Made by a program: the position numbers and the translations under genes. 38,887 nt of DNA from an uncultured Lachnospiraceae bacterium (lineage in GTDB: Bacteria > Bacillota > Clostridia > Lachnospirales > Lachnospiraceae): NCBI GenBank assembly GCA_905234245.1, contig CAJOGN010000011.1:1-38887 (forward strand), read 5' to 3'. Below, one piece after another: positions 1 to 7,768 of the stretch. Below the pieces are notes generated by a model, which worked only from the letters and a program-made list of their open reading frames with translations, had not been told where the DNA came from and made no database searches. Positions within the stretch are counted from its first letter, which is position 1, and each line of letters opens with the position of its first letter.

Positions 1-2
1 GG

Positions 3-80
3 GGCGAAGTGATTTTCGAGAATAGTAGCGATGATAAGAGCAAAATAAAGCTTTGTAATAGATTGTTAAATATGTACTAA
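3..80 (+). CDS. C-terminal end of an upstream gene (partial)
   Basis: One frame is open from the window edge to a TAA at 78-80 and encodes about 25 residues ending in NRLLNMY. It is followed by a gap and then a good promoter for the next gene, as expected for the tail of a preceding plus-strand gene. The fragment is too short to assign a family, and chance openness of a 78-nt frame cannot be excluded. Confidence 0.35.
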   Translation, partial: GEVIFENSSDDKSKIKLCNRLLNMY

Positions 81-109
81 TAATGACACACATATGGCTT
101 TTTATTAAG

Positions 110-138
110 TTGAAAAATAGATGTAATTGTTATATATT
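110..138 (+). promoter_or_regulatory. Promoter for the cation/proton antiporter gene
   Basis: TTGAAA at 110-115 and TATATT at 133-138 are separated by 17 bases, the ideal sigma-70/SigA spacing. The predicted transcription start lies about 30 bases upstream of the ribosome site of the antiporter gene. Seen in sequence; activity is inferred. Confidence 0.5.
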
Positions 139-177
139 AATGTTATGTGAAATGTTTTAACAGAAAGAGGTGTCGTG

Positions 178-1416
178 ATGGATTATACTTTTTTACTTGG
201 ATTGGCGTTAATATTCTTAGCGACTAAGCTACTCGGGCTTTTGTGTAAGAAGATACATTTACCAGAGGTAGTAGGAGCGCTGGTGGCAGGAATTATTATC
301 GGTCCTTCCTTACTTGGTATTGTTAATTTTGAAGGAGACAGCGGAGTATTCCTTGAGTATGCCGCAGAGGTTGGCGTAGTACTCCTTATGTACGGAGCAG
401 GACTTGAGACAGACCTTACTGAGATGAAGAAGAATGCTGTTGCATCCTTTGTTGTAGCAGTGATTGGTGTTATATTACCCCTTGGTCTCGGAGCAGGTGC
501 ATACGCAGTATTTTTCCATGAGAATCTGGCAGACCATCATGAGGTGTTAAAGTGCCTGTTCGTAGGTGTTGTGCTTACTGCAACGTCGGTCAGTATTACT
601 GTGCAGACCCTTCGAGAGATGGGCAAGCTCAAAGGAGCCGTAGGAACAACCATTTTGGGAGCGGCTGTTATTGATGATATATTAGGTATTATTGTACTTA
701 CAATTGTATCTAGTATGACAGATCCTAACGTTGATATAGGTGGAGTATTCATCAAGATTGGAATATATGCTGTTATACTTGTGGTATTATTCTTTGTTGT
801 CAAGTTTACGGAGCCGTTTCTTGCCACAAGAGACGGTAAGAGAAGAGCATCTATATTTGGAATGGCATTTTGTTTTATACTGGCCTTCGGTTCAGAAGAA
901 TTATTCGGAATCGCCGATATTACAGGTGCATATTTTGCAGGATTAATGCTGTGTAATTCTAAGATAAGCAACTATCTTGATGACAGAGTAGAGACTATTA
1001 ACAACCATTTCTTCAGTCTCATATTCTTCGCAAGTATAGGTATTAAGGCTACATTCTCCGGAATGAGTTCGTCACTGATAGTATTTACAATTGTTCTTAC
1101 CCTTGTTGCCATTATATCCAAGCTTGTTGGCTGCGGACTCGGCTCGAAGATATGCAAATTCAGTTGGAAGGAATCAATTCAGATTGGTGTGGGAATGATA
1201 AGCCGAGGAGAAGTTGCCCTTATTGTAGCAGCCAAGGGTGAGCAGGTCGGACTTATTGCAGATGAACTATTCGCGCCTATTGTTGTAATGGTAATAGTTA
1301 CAACGGTTATTACGCCGCTGTTGCTTAAGCTGGTGTTTAAGGACAAGAAGGGTGCAGGTGGAGTTGACTCTGGAGGGGAGGATAATTCCTCTAAGGAAGA
1401 GGTTGCAGCTCAATAG
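178..1416 (+). CDS. Cation:proton antiporter, CPA2 family (NapA/KefB-like)
   Basis: A 412-residue, very hydrophobic protein that appears to have about 12-13 membrane helices, expected to exchange Na+ or K+ for H+ across the cytoplasmic membrane. It carries the paired aspartates of electrogenic CPA2 antiporters in VIDDILG (D166-D167) and the conserved SRGEVALI stretch near residues 342-349. The typical gate segment ADITGAYFAG is also present. It ends in a charged, Gly/Ser/Glu-rich cytoplasmic tail and lacks the C-terminal TrkA/RCK domain of KefB, so direct nucleotide gating is unlikely. The ATG at 178 is preferred over the GTG at 175 because the AGAGG site (166-170) is then 7 bases away. Ion specificity cannot be read from sequence alone. 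Confidence 0.9.
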   Translation: MDYTFLLGLALIFLATKLLGLLCKKIHLPEVVGALVAGIIIGPSLLGIVNFEGDSGVFLEYAAEVGVVLLMYGAGLETDLTEMKKNAVASFVVAVIGVILPLGLGAGAYAVFFHENLADHHEVLKCLFVGVVLTATSVSITVQTLREMGKLKGAVGTTILGAAVIDDILGIIVLTIVSSMTDPNVDIGGVFIKIGIYAVILVVLFFVVKFTEPFLATRDGKRRASIFGMAFCFILAFGSEELFGIADITGAYFAGLMLCNSKISNYLDDRVETINNHFFSLIFFASIGIKATFSGMSSSLIVFTIVLTLVAIISKLVGCGLGSKICKFSWKESIQIGVGMISRGEVALIVAAKGEQVGLIADELFAPIVVMVIVTTVITPLLLKLVFKDKKGAGGVDSGGEDNSSKEEVAAQ

Positions 1417-1465
1417 ACGTTGACAAAGTATAACGTGAAATAATAACGATAAAGAGGTGATTATA

Positions 1466-2659
1466 ATGTGGAATAGGAAGATTCTTAAAGAAGAAGCTCA
1501 AAAATTATTCACGTTCAAAGATAATTATTGGAAAATGGTTCTTGTTGGACTAATTTTGATTCTTTTATCAGGAGGAATCGGAGGAGCATTTGGAGGATTC
1601 AGTGGCTTCCTCGGAGGAAGTAATAGCAACAAGAATAAAAACAACCAGAGAGTAGAACACTACGAGTATAGCTATCATGATTCTAAAGGTCATGATATTG
1701 ATATAAGCGACGAGGATATTGACAAATATCTTGATAAATATATGGAAGAAGATATTAACAAATACGTTAATAATGGTAGTTATGAGGATGGCAAATATTA
1801 TGCATATGGCCGAGGAACATATGATGATAACGGTTCAACAAATAGCAATCCTTTTGTTAAGTTCTTTAGTTCTGGTTCGGATGCAGCTGTTGCCGGAGGA
1901 TTAGTAGCGGGTGTAGTAATATTTAGTATAATTATTTCACTTGTTTCTCTTGTAATAGCATTTGTAATTAAGGCATTTGCAATTAATCCTATTATTCTTG
2001 GTGGTAAGTCATTCTTCTTAAAAGCGTATGACAGACCAGCTGATCTCAAGGATTTGGGTAATGGTTTCAAAATTGCATATATGAGTAATGTTAAGACTTT
2101 ATTCTTCAAGGATTTATATACATTCCTATGGTCGCTGCTTTTTGTAATACCAGGAATTATTAAGGCATACGAGTATCGTATGATGCCATTCTTAATTGCA
2201 GAGAATCCTAATATGACGACTCAGGAAGCTTTTGCTAAGAGTAAAGAGATGATGATGGGTAATAAATGGGATGCATTCGTGTATGACTTATCATTCCTAG
2301 GATGGTTCATACTTAATTCATTAACTTGTGGAATACTTGGATTATTCTATGTTAACCCATATTACTATGCCGCTGATGCCAACTTGTATCGTGCAATTAA
2401 GATGGGTGGAAGCACAGGATTCGTATCAAGTAAATATGCACCTAATCCACAGCCGATGCCAGGTCAGCCAATGCATACAATGCAAGGTCAACCTATGCAA
2501 GAGCAGCAAGCTCCAATGCAAGGTCAGACAGTACAGACACAGGAGATGCCAGCACCAGAGCAGCCGCCAGTAGAAACTGAAGCACCAGCACCAGAGCAAG
2601 CACCAACAGAAGCTGAGGCACCAGCACCTGAGCAGCCATCAGGAAACGAAGAGTCATAA
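1466..2659 (+). CDS. DUF975 family membrane protein with Pro/Ala/Glu-rich tail
   Basis: A 397-residue protein of the DUF975 family, whose function is unknown. One helix near residues 22-45 is followed by a Gly-rich stretch and a roughly 90-residue hydrophilic loop rich in Tyr and Asp, then several membrane helices. The family core is recognisable as AENPNMTTQEAFAKS, MMMGNKWDAF and LSFLGWF. After residue ~320 the chain becomes a low-complexity tail with QPM repeats and then three APAPEQ-type repeats. The ATG at 1466 is chosen over the GTG at 1457 because AGAGGTG (1454-1459) is then correctly spaced. A paralogous DUF975 core occurs in the minus-strand gene at 17753-19720. The next gene begins one base after this stop, so the two are probably co-translated. 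Confidence 0.8.
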   Translation: MWNRKILKEEAQKLFTFKDNYWKMVLVGLILILLSGGIGGAFGGFSGFLGGSNSNKNKNNQRVEHYEYSYHDSKGHDIDISDEDIDKYLDKYMEEDINKYVNNGSYEDGKYYAYGRGTYDDNGSTNSNPFVKFFSSGSDAAVAGGLVAGVVIFSIIISLVSLVIAFVIKAFAINPIILGGKSFFLKAYDRPADLKDLGNGFKIAYMSNVKTLFFKDLYTFLWSLLFVIPGIIKAYEYRMMPFLIAENPNMTTQEAFAKSKEMMMGNKWDAFVYDLSFLGWFILNSLTCGILGLFYVNPYYYAADANLYRAIKMGGSTGFVSSKYAPNPQPMPGQPMHTMQGQPMQEQQAPMQGQTVQTQEMPAPEQPPVETEAPAPEQAPTEAEAPAPEQPSGNEES

Positions 2660-2660
2660 G

Positions 2661-3290
2661 ATGCTATACGATAAGGATATAAGAGAGCCCCTCTTCGAGT
2701 TGTTAGAAGAGAAATACGGCAAGGCACGCATCTTAGAAGAAAAGCAAATTGGCAGAGCCCGGGCAGATGCTGTAATGATTACAGAGACTGATGTATATGG
2801 TATTGAGATTAAGAGCGATGCCGATACATACGCCAGGCTGTCAAGACAGGTAAAATATTATGATGACTATTACGACTATAACTATGTTGTAGTTGGTAGT
2901 AGTCATGGTAATCATATAAGTGAGCATGTACCTGCTTATTGGGGCATAATTACAGTTGAAGAGGAAGAGGATGGCTTGGATTTCTACATACTTCGGGAGC
3001 CGTCAGCTAATCCTAGGGTTGATTGGGTTCATAAGATTGAGATTCTATGGCGATTAGAATTGGCCCATATACAAGAGCTTAATAATATGCCTGCATATAA
3101 GAATAAGTCGAAGAAATTCGTAGGGGAGAAGATAATAGATACGGTTCCTCATGATGTTCTTAAGAAGCAATTCTGCGATGAACTATTCGAGAGAGACTAT
3201 GACACAATTGCTGAGAAGATTAATGAATACAGACTCAGTAATGGACAGCATGCTCGCCGTAAGAGAAAATACAAGAGAAAGAAGAGATAG
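2661..3290 (+). CDS. sce7726-like putative PD-(D/E)XK nuclease-fold protein
   Basis: A 209-residue soluble protein resembling the sce7726 family. The N-terminus has the family-like KDIREPLFELL. D36 in RADAV and the pair E49-x-K51 in GIEIKSD fit the catalytic D...ExK signature of restriction-endonuclease-fold enzymes, followed by an Arg/Gln-containing helix (LSRQVKYYDDYY) and a buried strand NYVVVG. This supports a nuclease-like fold, not a demonstrated activity. The C-terminus is extremely basic (RRKRKYKRKKR), which could bind nucleic acid. The gene starts one base after the DUF975 stop and is followed closely by degV. No methyltransferase or recognisable defence partner lies beside it. Confidence 0.6.
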   Translation: MLYDKDIREPLFELLEEKYGKARILEEKQIGRARADAVMITETDVYGIEIKSDADTYARLSRQVKYYDDYYDYNYVVVGSSHGNHISEHVPAYWGIITVEEEEDGLDFYILREPSANPRVDWVHKIEILWRLELAHIQELNNMPAYKNKSKKFVGEKIIDTVPHDVLKKQFCDELFERDYDTIAEKINEYRLSNGQHARRKRKYKRKKR

Positions 3291-3299
3291 GAGTAAATT

Positions 3300-4154
3300 A
3301 TGGTTAGAATAGTAGCTGACAGTACATGCGATTTATCGCCTGAACTTGTGAAGAGATTCAATATATCAATACTTCCTCTTCATGTAATTCTTGGTGACAA
3401 GGAATACAAGGATGGAGTAGATATAACATTAGATGAGTTGTTTGCATGGTCAGATGAGAATAAGACAACTCCTAAGACATCTGCACCATCAATGGAGGAT
3501 GCAGTTGATTTGCTCAAGCCAATAATTGAGGCAGGAGATGAGATAATAGCATTTTCCATATCATTTTCCATGTCTACATCTGGAAATGTAATGAGAATTG
3601 CCGCAGAAGAATTAGAGGCAGAGGATAAGGTAACTGTTGTTGATTCTAAGAATCTCTCTACAGGAATTGGCCTGTTGGTATGTAAAGCTGCAGAGATGGC
3701 TAATGAAGGCATGTCAAGAAGCGATATTGTTGCTAAGCTAGACGAGCTTATTCCTAAAGTAAGAGCGAGCTTCGTAGTAGATACTCTTACATATCTTCAC
3801 AGAGGTGGAAGATGCTCAGGCGCCGCAAGATTTGCGGGTACTGCCCTTAAGTTACATCCACGAATTGAAGTTGTGGACGGTGCAATGCAGGTAAGCAAGA
3901 AGTATCGTGGCAAGTATTCTGCTGTAGTCCTTAATTATGTCAAGGACATGGAGGAAGCTATGATGAAGGCTGACCCTACAAGAGTATTTATTACATTTAC
4001 AGGCGTTGCCAAGGAGATTGAGGATTCCGTTAGGGAGTATCTCGAAAGCCTAAATAAATTCGATGAAATATGCATAACTTACGCAGGTGGAACAGTGGCC
4101 AGTCACTGTGGCTATGGTACCCTTGGCGTATTGTTTATTGACGATAGCAAGTAA
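3300..4154 (+). CDS. DegV family fatty-acid-binding protein
   Basis: A 284-residue DegV-family protein, the usual length. Members bind a long-chain fatty acid and several Firmicute FakB proteins hand it to the FakA kinase. Visible family signatures are VADSTCDLSPE at the start, TSAPS near residue 60, SISFSMSTSGN near 82-92, and the Y-L-H-R-G-G-R segment near residue 163. No FakA-like kinase is nearby, so a FakB role is an inference. AGGAG precedes the ATG, and the gene is 9 bases after the sce7726-like gene in the same direction. Confidence 0.92.
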   Translation: MVRIVADSTCDLSPELVKRFNISILPLHVILGDKEYKDGVDITLDELFAWSDENKTTPKTSAPSMEDAVDLLKPIIEAGDEIIAFSISFSMSTSGNVMRIAAEELEAEDKVTVVDSKNLSTGIGLLVCKAAEMANEGMSRSDIVAKLDELIPKVRASFVVDTLTYLHRGGRCSGAARFAGTALKLHPRIEVVDGAMQVSKKYRGKYSAVVLNYVKDMEEAMMKADPTRVFITFTGVAKEIEDSVREYLESLNKFDEICITYAGGTVASHCGYGTLGVLFIDDSK

Positions 4155-4196
4155 GAACTACATTAGATAATAATATAATGATAAGGGGGAGAGAAA

Positions 4197-5177
4197 ATGG
4201 CTAACAAGACAGGTCAGAAGCTGAAGCTTCTATATGTTATGAATATTCTTCTTAATGAGACAGACGAGGAGCATCCACTTAATGCTAATGATATTATTGG
4301 CAGATTGCAGGAATTAGGAATCGAGGCTGAGAGGAAGAGTATTTATGCTGATATCTCTACTTTGCTTGAGTACGGACTAGACATTGAGAAGTCAGAGGAT
4401 TACAAGGGCGGTTATTATATTGCTGATAAGAGCTTTGAGTTAGCTGAGCTCAAGATGCTTGTAGATGCCATTTCTTCGTCGCGTTTTATAAGCGAGAAGA
4501 AGGCTAAGAGTCTTGTAGACAGGATTGCTGGTCTTGGAAATGTGTATGATGCACAGGAGCTTTCAAGACAGGTTGTAGTTCCTAACAGAAATCAGGGTCG
4601 TGGCGAGAAGACATTTTACGCCATTGATACAATTTATAGATGTATTGATGAGAATCACAAGATGTCCTTTAAGTATTTCAAATGGAATGCCAAGAAGGAG
4701 AAGGAATACAGATATGACGGGGAGTCTATTGTTGTAAGTCCTGCATGTCTTATGTGGTTCGATGAGAATTATTATCTTGTAGCTTATTCTGAGAAGCGGG
4801 ATAGCATTAGATATTACAGAGTCGACAAGATGGATTCAGTAGAAGAACTTGATGAAGCAAGAGAAGGAATTGCAGATATTGACCGCAAGAAGATTGCTGC
4901 CATTGCCCGTAATTCATTTGGAATGTATCAGGGTGAAACAAGAACAGTTAATATCGTCTGCGACAGCTCTATTGTAGGCATATTCATAGACAGATTCGGA
5001 TACGACATAGACATTACCCAGAAGGGTGACAAGGCCAAATTAAGAATAGAATTAGAGGTTAGCCCTCAGTTCTTCGGCTGGTTATCCGGCCTTGGCAATA
5101 AGGCTTACATCGAGGGCCCTAAGGACATTAAGAGTGAATATGTCAGCTTCGTGAAGGACATTCTTAAGAATTATTAA
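4197..5177 (+). CDS. WYL-domain transcriptional regulator
   Basis: A 326-residue protein with an N-terminal winged helix-turn-helix (residues ~5-75, ending in GGYYIADKSFEL) and a WYL ligand-sensing domain around residues 140-225 (SFKYFKWNAKKEKEYRYDG, YYLVAYSEK, IRYYRVDKMD), followed by the usual C-terminal domain. WYL regulators are thought to bind nucleotides or nucleic acid. Its targets are unknown. The gene is 42 bases after degV with a strong GGGGGAG ribosome site, and it ends about 25 bases before a hairpin terminator of the dispersed element family. Confidence 0.9.
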   Translation: MANKTGQKLKLLYVMNILLNETDEEHPLNANDIIGRLQELGIEAERKSIYADISTLLEYGLDIEKSEDYKGGYYIADKSFELAELKMLVDAISSSRFISEKKAKSLVDRIAGLGNVYDAQELSRQVVVPNRNQGRGEKTFYAIDTIYRCIDENHKMSFKYFKWNAKKEKEYRYDGESIVVSPACLMWFDENYYLVAYSEKRDSIRYYRVDKMDSVEELDEAREGIADIDRKKIAAIARNSFGMYQGETRTVNIVCDSSIVGIFIDRFGYDIDITQKGDKAKLRIELEVSPQFFGWLSGLGNKAYIEGPKDIKSEYVSFVKDILKNY

Positions 5178-5201
5178 TGTGACGAGTTTTTGCAATAATA
5201 T

Positions 5202-5275
5202 ATGTCTAATTAGCCGAGGTCGTCTAAGCGATTTTCTTATGAGCGTGACGACACTCGGTGATTAGACATTTTTTT
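5202..5275 (+). repeat. Dispersed hairpin element, copy A, acting as a terminator
   Basis: Left arm 5202-5224 and right arm 5247-5269 are complementary over almost all of their 23 bases, apart from small bulges. They enclose a 22-base loop with the core GCGATTTTCTTATGAGC (5228-5244). Seven T residues follow (5269-5275), so the hairpin should terminate the WYL transcript. Copy B (36686-36786, minus strand) has an identical left arm and a right arm differing by one base. Copies C and E share the core but have different, still complementary, stems. Confidence 0.8.
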
Positions 5276-5285
5276 AGTGATAATC

Positions 5286-5310
5286 GGCAGGTATTTGGTG
5301 CTTAGGTGTC
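5286..5310 (+). repeat. Half copy (3' arm) of a type C hairpin element
   Basis: The bases from GGCAGGT to GCTTAG match the right arm of copy C at 37729-37748 at 19 of 20 positions. There is no matching left arm or core beside it. It lies 11 bases after the T-run of copy A and just downstream of the minus-strand TPR-like gene, suggesting a decayed copy next to an intact one. Confidence 0.6.
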
Positions 5311-5313
5311 TTA

Positions 5314-5940
5314 TTATGTCTCAAAGTTCTCTTCACCTTCAAGAAGCTCATCAAGGTGACGTATGATGCTCTCTCGCATAATACCGTCATAGCGCTCCGC
5401 CTGCTCCCTTAGAACCTTAATCTTCCTAGGCTGGTTCTTCTGCTTATAGCAGTCCCCAAGCAAAGTATAGTTCTTGCTGACATCAGTCTTGATAGCAATT
5501 CCATATTCTAGGACGCTGATTGCCTCATCTAGCATATTGCGAAGCATGAGCTCATTACCGTATTCCACAAGTGTAACAGTAAGTTCATTGAAGTTCTCCC
5601 CTACCTCCTGCATTTTATCGAAGTTAGGGACTCCATATTCTTCCTTAAGGTCGGTGTTGGTCTTGCCAACTAAGTTGAGAATGTCTTTTTCAGACAAGGC
5701 TACAAGCTTATCCTCGATGACCTTAATTTCCTCATCCTCGATTTGCCCAATAGGGAATTTCTCCAAGGGAACCTTAATATATGTCAGATTGCTAATATCC
5801 TTCTTAGGAGCTGCATTAGCTTTGCGTTCTCTCTCATAGAAGGCCTCATTAACATTATCCATTTTTTTATTCAGGTATCTGTATCTTAGTGCAAGGGCAA
5901 TCATTCCTACCAGAACAATGCCCAAAATTGGAAATAACAT
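5314..5940 (-). CDS. Membrane-anchored protein with TPR-like C-terminus
   Basis: A 208-residue protein with one N-terminal helix (MLFPILGIVLVGMIALAL) followed by basic residues, so probably anchored with a cytoplasmic C-terminus. The region from about residue 110 to 190 is helical and contains tetratricopeptide-like repeats (ELMLRNMLDEAISVLEYGI, NYTLLGDCYKQKNQPRKI). No catalytic motif is seen. The start is placed at the internal ATG (5940): the AAAGG site directly abuts the upstream ATG at 5949 but is 9 bases from this one. It is transcribed divergently from the VanW gene. The function is not recognised; an assembly or scaffold role is only a guess from the repeats. Confidence 0.65.
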   Translation of the reverse strand: MLFPILGIVLVGMIALALRYRYLNKKMDNVNEAFYERERKANAAPKKDISNLTYIKVPLEKFPIGQIEDEEIKVIEDKLVALSEKDILNLVGKTNTDLKEEYGVPNFDKMQEVGENFNELTVTLVEYGNELMLRNMLDEAISVLEYGIAIKTDVSKNYTLLGDCYKQKNQPRKIKVLREQAERYDGIMRESIIRHLDELLEGEENFET

Positions 5941-6008
5941 TTTGTGCATCCTTTCTATAAAGTTTCATTGTTTGTACACAAAAAAAGTAAAAAAACACCC
6001 ACATTTTC

Positions 6009-6017
6009 TGTTATAAT
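6009..6017 (+). promoter_or_regulatory. Extended -10 promoter for the VanW gene
   Basis: TGTTATAAT is a perfect extended -10 element about 70 bases before the VanW start. No good -35 is visible at 17 bases, which extended -10 promoters can tolerate. Confidence 0.45.
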
Positions 6018-6090
6018 AAGTCTAATGTGAAAATAGGTAAAAATATTATATCACATTTGTATAAGAGTAAGAAATATAATGAGGTCACTT

Positions 6091-7701
6091 ATGAATATTT
6101 TAAGAAAAGATATATTAATAATCTTATCAATTGTTGCACTTGCAGTTGCATTTGTAGGAGTAGATAGTATAGCTGCTAATTCATCAACGAATTCATCTGG
6201 CAATACATCCTTCAACTCAACATCGAATGCATCATCTTCCGATAGCAAAGACAAGAAGGATTCTTCTGCAAATGAAGATTCAGACGAGAAGACTATTCCA
6301 GAAGGAATAACAATTGAGGGGCAGGATGTGTCAGGCCAGACAGTAGAGAAGGCACAGAAGACTGTTGAGTCAACTCTTGGCAATACTAAGAGTACAGTAT
6401 TCAAGCTTGTGGCTGGAGAAAAGTCAGTTGATGCTACTGGTAAGGACCTGGATTTGTGCATTAAGAATGAGGACGTTGCCCAGCGTGCGGCCAACTATGG
6501 TAATGAAGGCAATCCTTTATATAGATTTAAGGCACATAAGGATGTAGAGTCAGGCAGAGGCAAGGATTTCAAGGTATCACTTACAGCCAAGAATGCATCA
6601 GTTGCAAAATATCTTGAGAAGAATAAAGCTAGTCTTGATACAAGAGTAATTAATAACGGACTTAAGAGAGTTGATGGTAATTTCCAATATGTTCCAGGAA
6701 CACAGGGTAAGATTGTAGATGTTAACCAGTCTGCTGATAAGATTGCTGATTTTATCAGTAAGGGATGGGATGGCAACAATAGCCAGATCGACCTTGTAGT
6801 TGAGACTAAGGATCCAATTGGAAGCCAGGAAGAGCTACAGTCAGTTCATGATAAGCTAGGTACGTATAACACTGATTTCTCATCATCTGCAGCAGGAAGA
6901 GCTAAGAATGTTAGAAATGGATGTGAGAAGATTAACGGCTCAATCATTTATCCTGGCGAGACATTCTCAGTAACAGAAGCAGTTACTCCATTTACAGCAG
7001 AGAATGGATATGAGTTAGCAGGCTCTTATGAGAATGGAACAACAGTTGAGACTTATGGTGGAGGAATCTGTCAGGTATCTTCAACATTGTATAATGCTGT
7101 TATTCGAGCAGAGCTTGAGATTGTTCAGAGAAACAACCACTCAATGATAGTATCATATGTACCTAAGTCTGCAGATGCAGCAATTGCAGAAGGTATACTC
7201 GATTTCAAATTCAAGAATAACCAGTCGACTCCAATTTATATTGAGGGTTACTGTGAAGGCGGTAAGATTTACTTTAGTGTCTATGGTAAAGAGACAAGAG
7301 ATCCTAACCGTACAATAGATTTTGTAAGTGAAGAGACATCTAAGACTGACCCTGGAATAACATTTAAGTATGATTCTACTAAGCCAGCGGGTACAATGAC
7401 CAAGGAACAGGGACCACACACAGGTTACACTGCAAGATTGTGGAAGGTAGTATCAGTTAACGGTCAGGAACAGAGCAGAAATGTATTCAATAACAGTACA
7501 TATAAGCCAGGTAACACCATATTCGCAATTGGTTCAGCTGGATTGGCGCCAGATGCTAAGGCGAGAATAGACGCTGCTATAGCGACTAATGACGAAGGGG
7601 CAGTAAGGGCGGCAATATCAGGAGCACCAGCACCTGCTCCGACACCAGAACCAGCAGCACCTGAAGCAGCACCTGCAGAGGGTGAAGCAGCCCCACAATA
7701 G
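6091..7701 (+). CDS. VanW family protein with peptidoglycan-binding-like domain
   Basis: A 536-residue cell-surface protein. An N-terminal helix (ILIILSIVALAVAFVGV) acts as signal or anchor, followed by a Ser/Asn-rich linker and a putative PG_binding_4-type region (about residues 70-200). The VanW domain covers about 260-400, with GETFSVTEAVTPFTAENGY and the hallmark GGGICQVSSTLYNAV. The last ~30 residues are an Ala/Pro/Glu low-complexity tail. VanW proteins are linked to the envelope, but their reaction is not established. No vanA/B/X/Y genes are nearby, so this is not evidence for vancomycin resistance. ATG 6091 is chosen over 6079 because GAGG (6081-6084) is 6 bases upstream of it. Confidence 0.88.
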   Translation: MNILRKDILIILSIVALAVAFVGVDSIAANSSTNSSGNTSFNSTSNASSSDSKDKKDSSANEDSDEKTIPEGITIEGQDVSGQTVEKAQKTVESTLGNTKSTVFKLVAGEKSVDATGKDLDLCIKNEDVAQRAANYGNEGNPLYRFKAHKDVESGRGKDFKVSLTAKNASVAKYLEKNKASLDTRVINNGLKRVDGNFQYVPGTQGKIVDVNQSADKIADFISKGWDGNNSQIDLVVETKDPIGSQEELQSVHDKLGTYNTDFSSSAAGRAKNVRNGCEKINGSIIYPGETFSVTEAVTPFTAENGYELAGSYENGTTVETYGGGICQVSSTLYNAVIRAELEIVQRNNHSMIVSYVPKSADAAIAEGILDFKFKNNQSTPIYIEGYCEGGKIYFSVYGKETRDPNRTIDFVSEETSKTDPGITFKYDSTKPAGTMTKEQGPHTGYTARLWKVVSVNGQEQSRNVFNNSTYKPGNTIFAIGSAGLAPDAKARIDAAIATNDEGAVRAAISGAPAPAPTPEPAAPEAAPAEGEAAPQ

Positions 7702-7731
7702 GGAATAATAATACAATATTAAGAAAAGGAT

Positions 7732-7760
7732 AAGACTGCTCGTTATTTGAGCAGTCTTTT
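7732..7760 (+). terminator. Intrinsic terminator after the VanW gene
   Basis: AAGACTGCTC (7732-7741) pairs perfectly with GAGCAGTCTT (7749-7758) around a 7-base loop, ending in TTTT. It lies 30 bases after the VanW stop and only 8 bases before the next start codon. Confidence 0.8.
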
Positions 7761-7768
7761 GGTATAAT
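7760..7768 (+). promoter_or_regulatory. Extended -10-like element directly abutting a start codon
   Basis: TGGTATAAT is a perfect extended -10 sequence, but the ATG of the next gene starts at the very next base. Transcription from it would begin inside the coding region. It may be a chance match, or the annotated start may be wrong. Confidence 0.3.

Noticed and set aside
1-40. GATTTTC within the first bases resembles the hairpin core
   Set aside because: Only seven bases match, the rest of the core differs, no complementary arms are visible, and a protein-coding frame explains the sequence.
537-971. 144-codon minus-strand open frame inside the antiporter gene
   Set aside because: It lies opposite a well-supported conserved gene, has no ribosome site and no recognisable protein features; treated as a shadow.
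1420-1448. TTGACA after the antiporter gene as a promoter for DUF975
   Set aside because: No acceptable -10 at 16-18 bases; the best match is weak.
4174-4179. TATAAT before the WYL gene as a promoter
   Set aside because: No TG extension and no -35 at suitable spacing; the short gap to degV favours co-transcription.
6091-7701. Vancomycin resistance determinant
   Set aside because: VanW-family proteins are common in Clostridia; none of the required van genes is present, and Ddl at 26914 looks like an ordinary housekeeping ligase.
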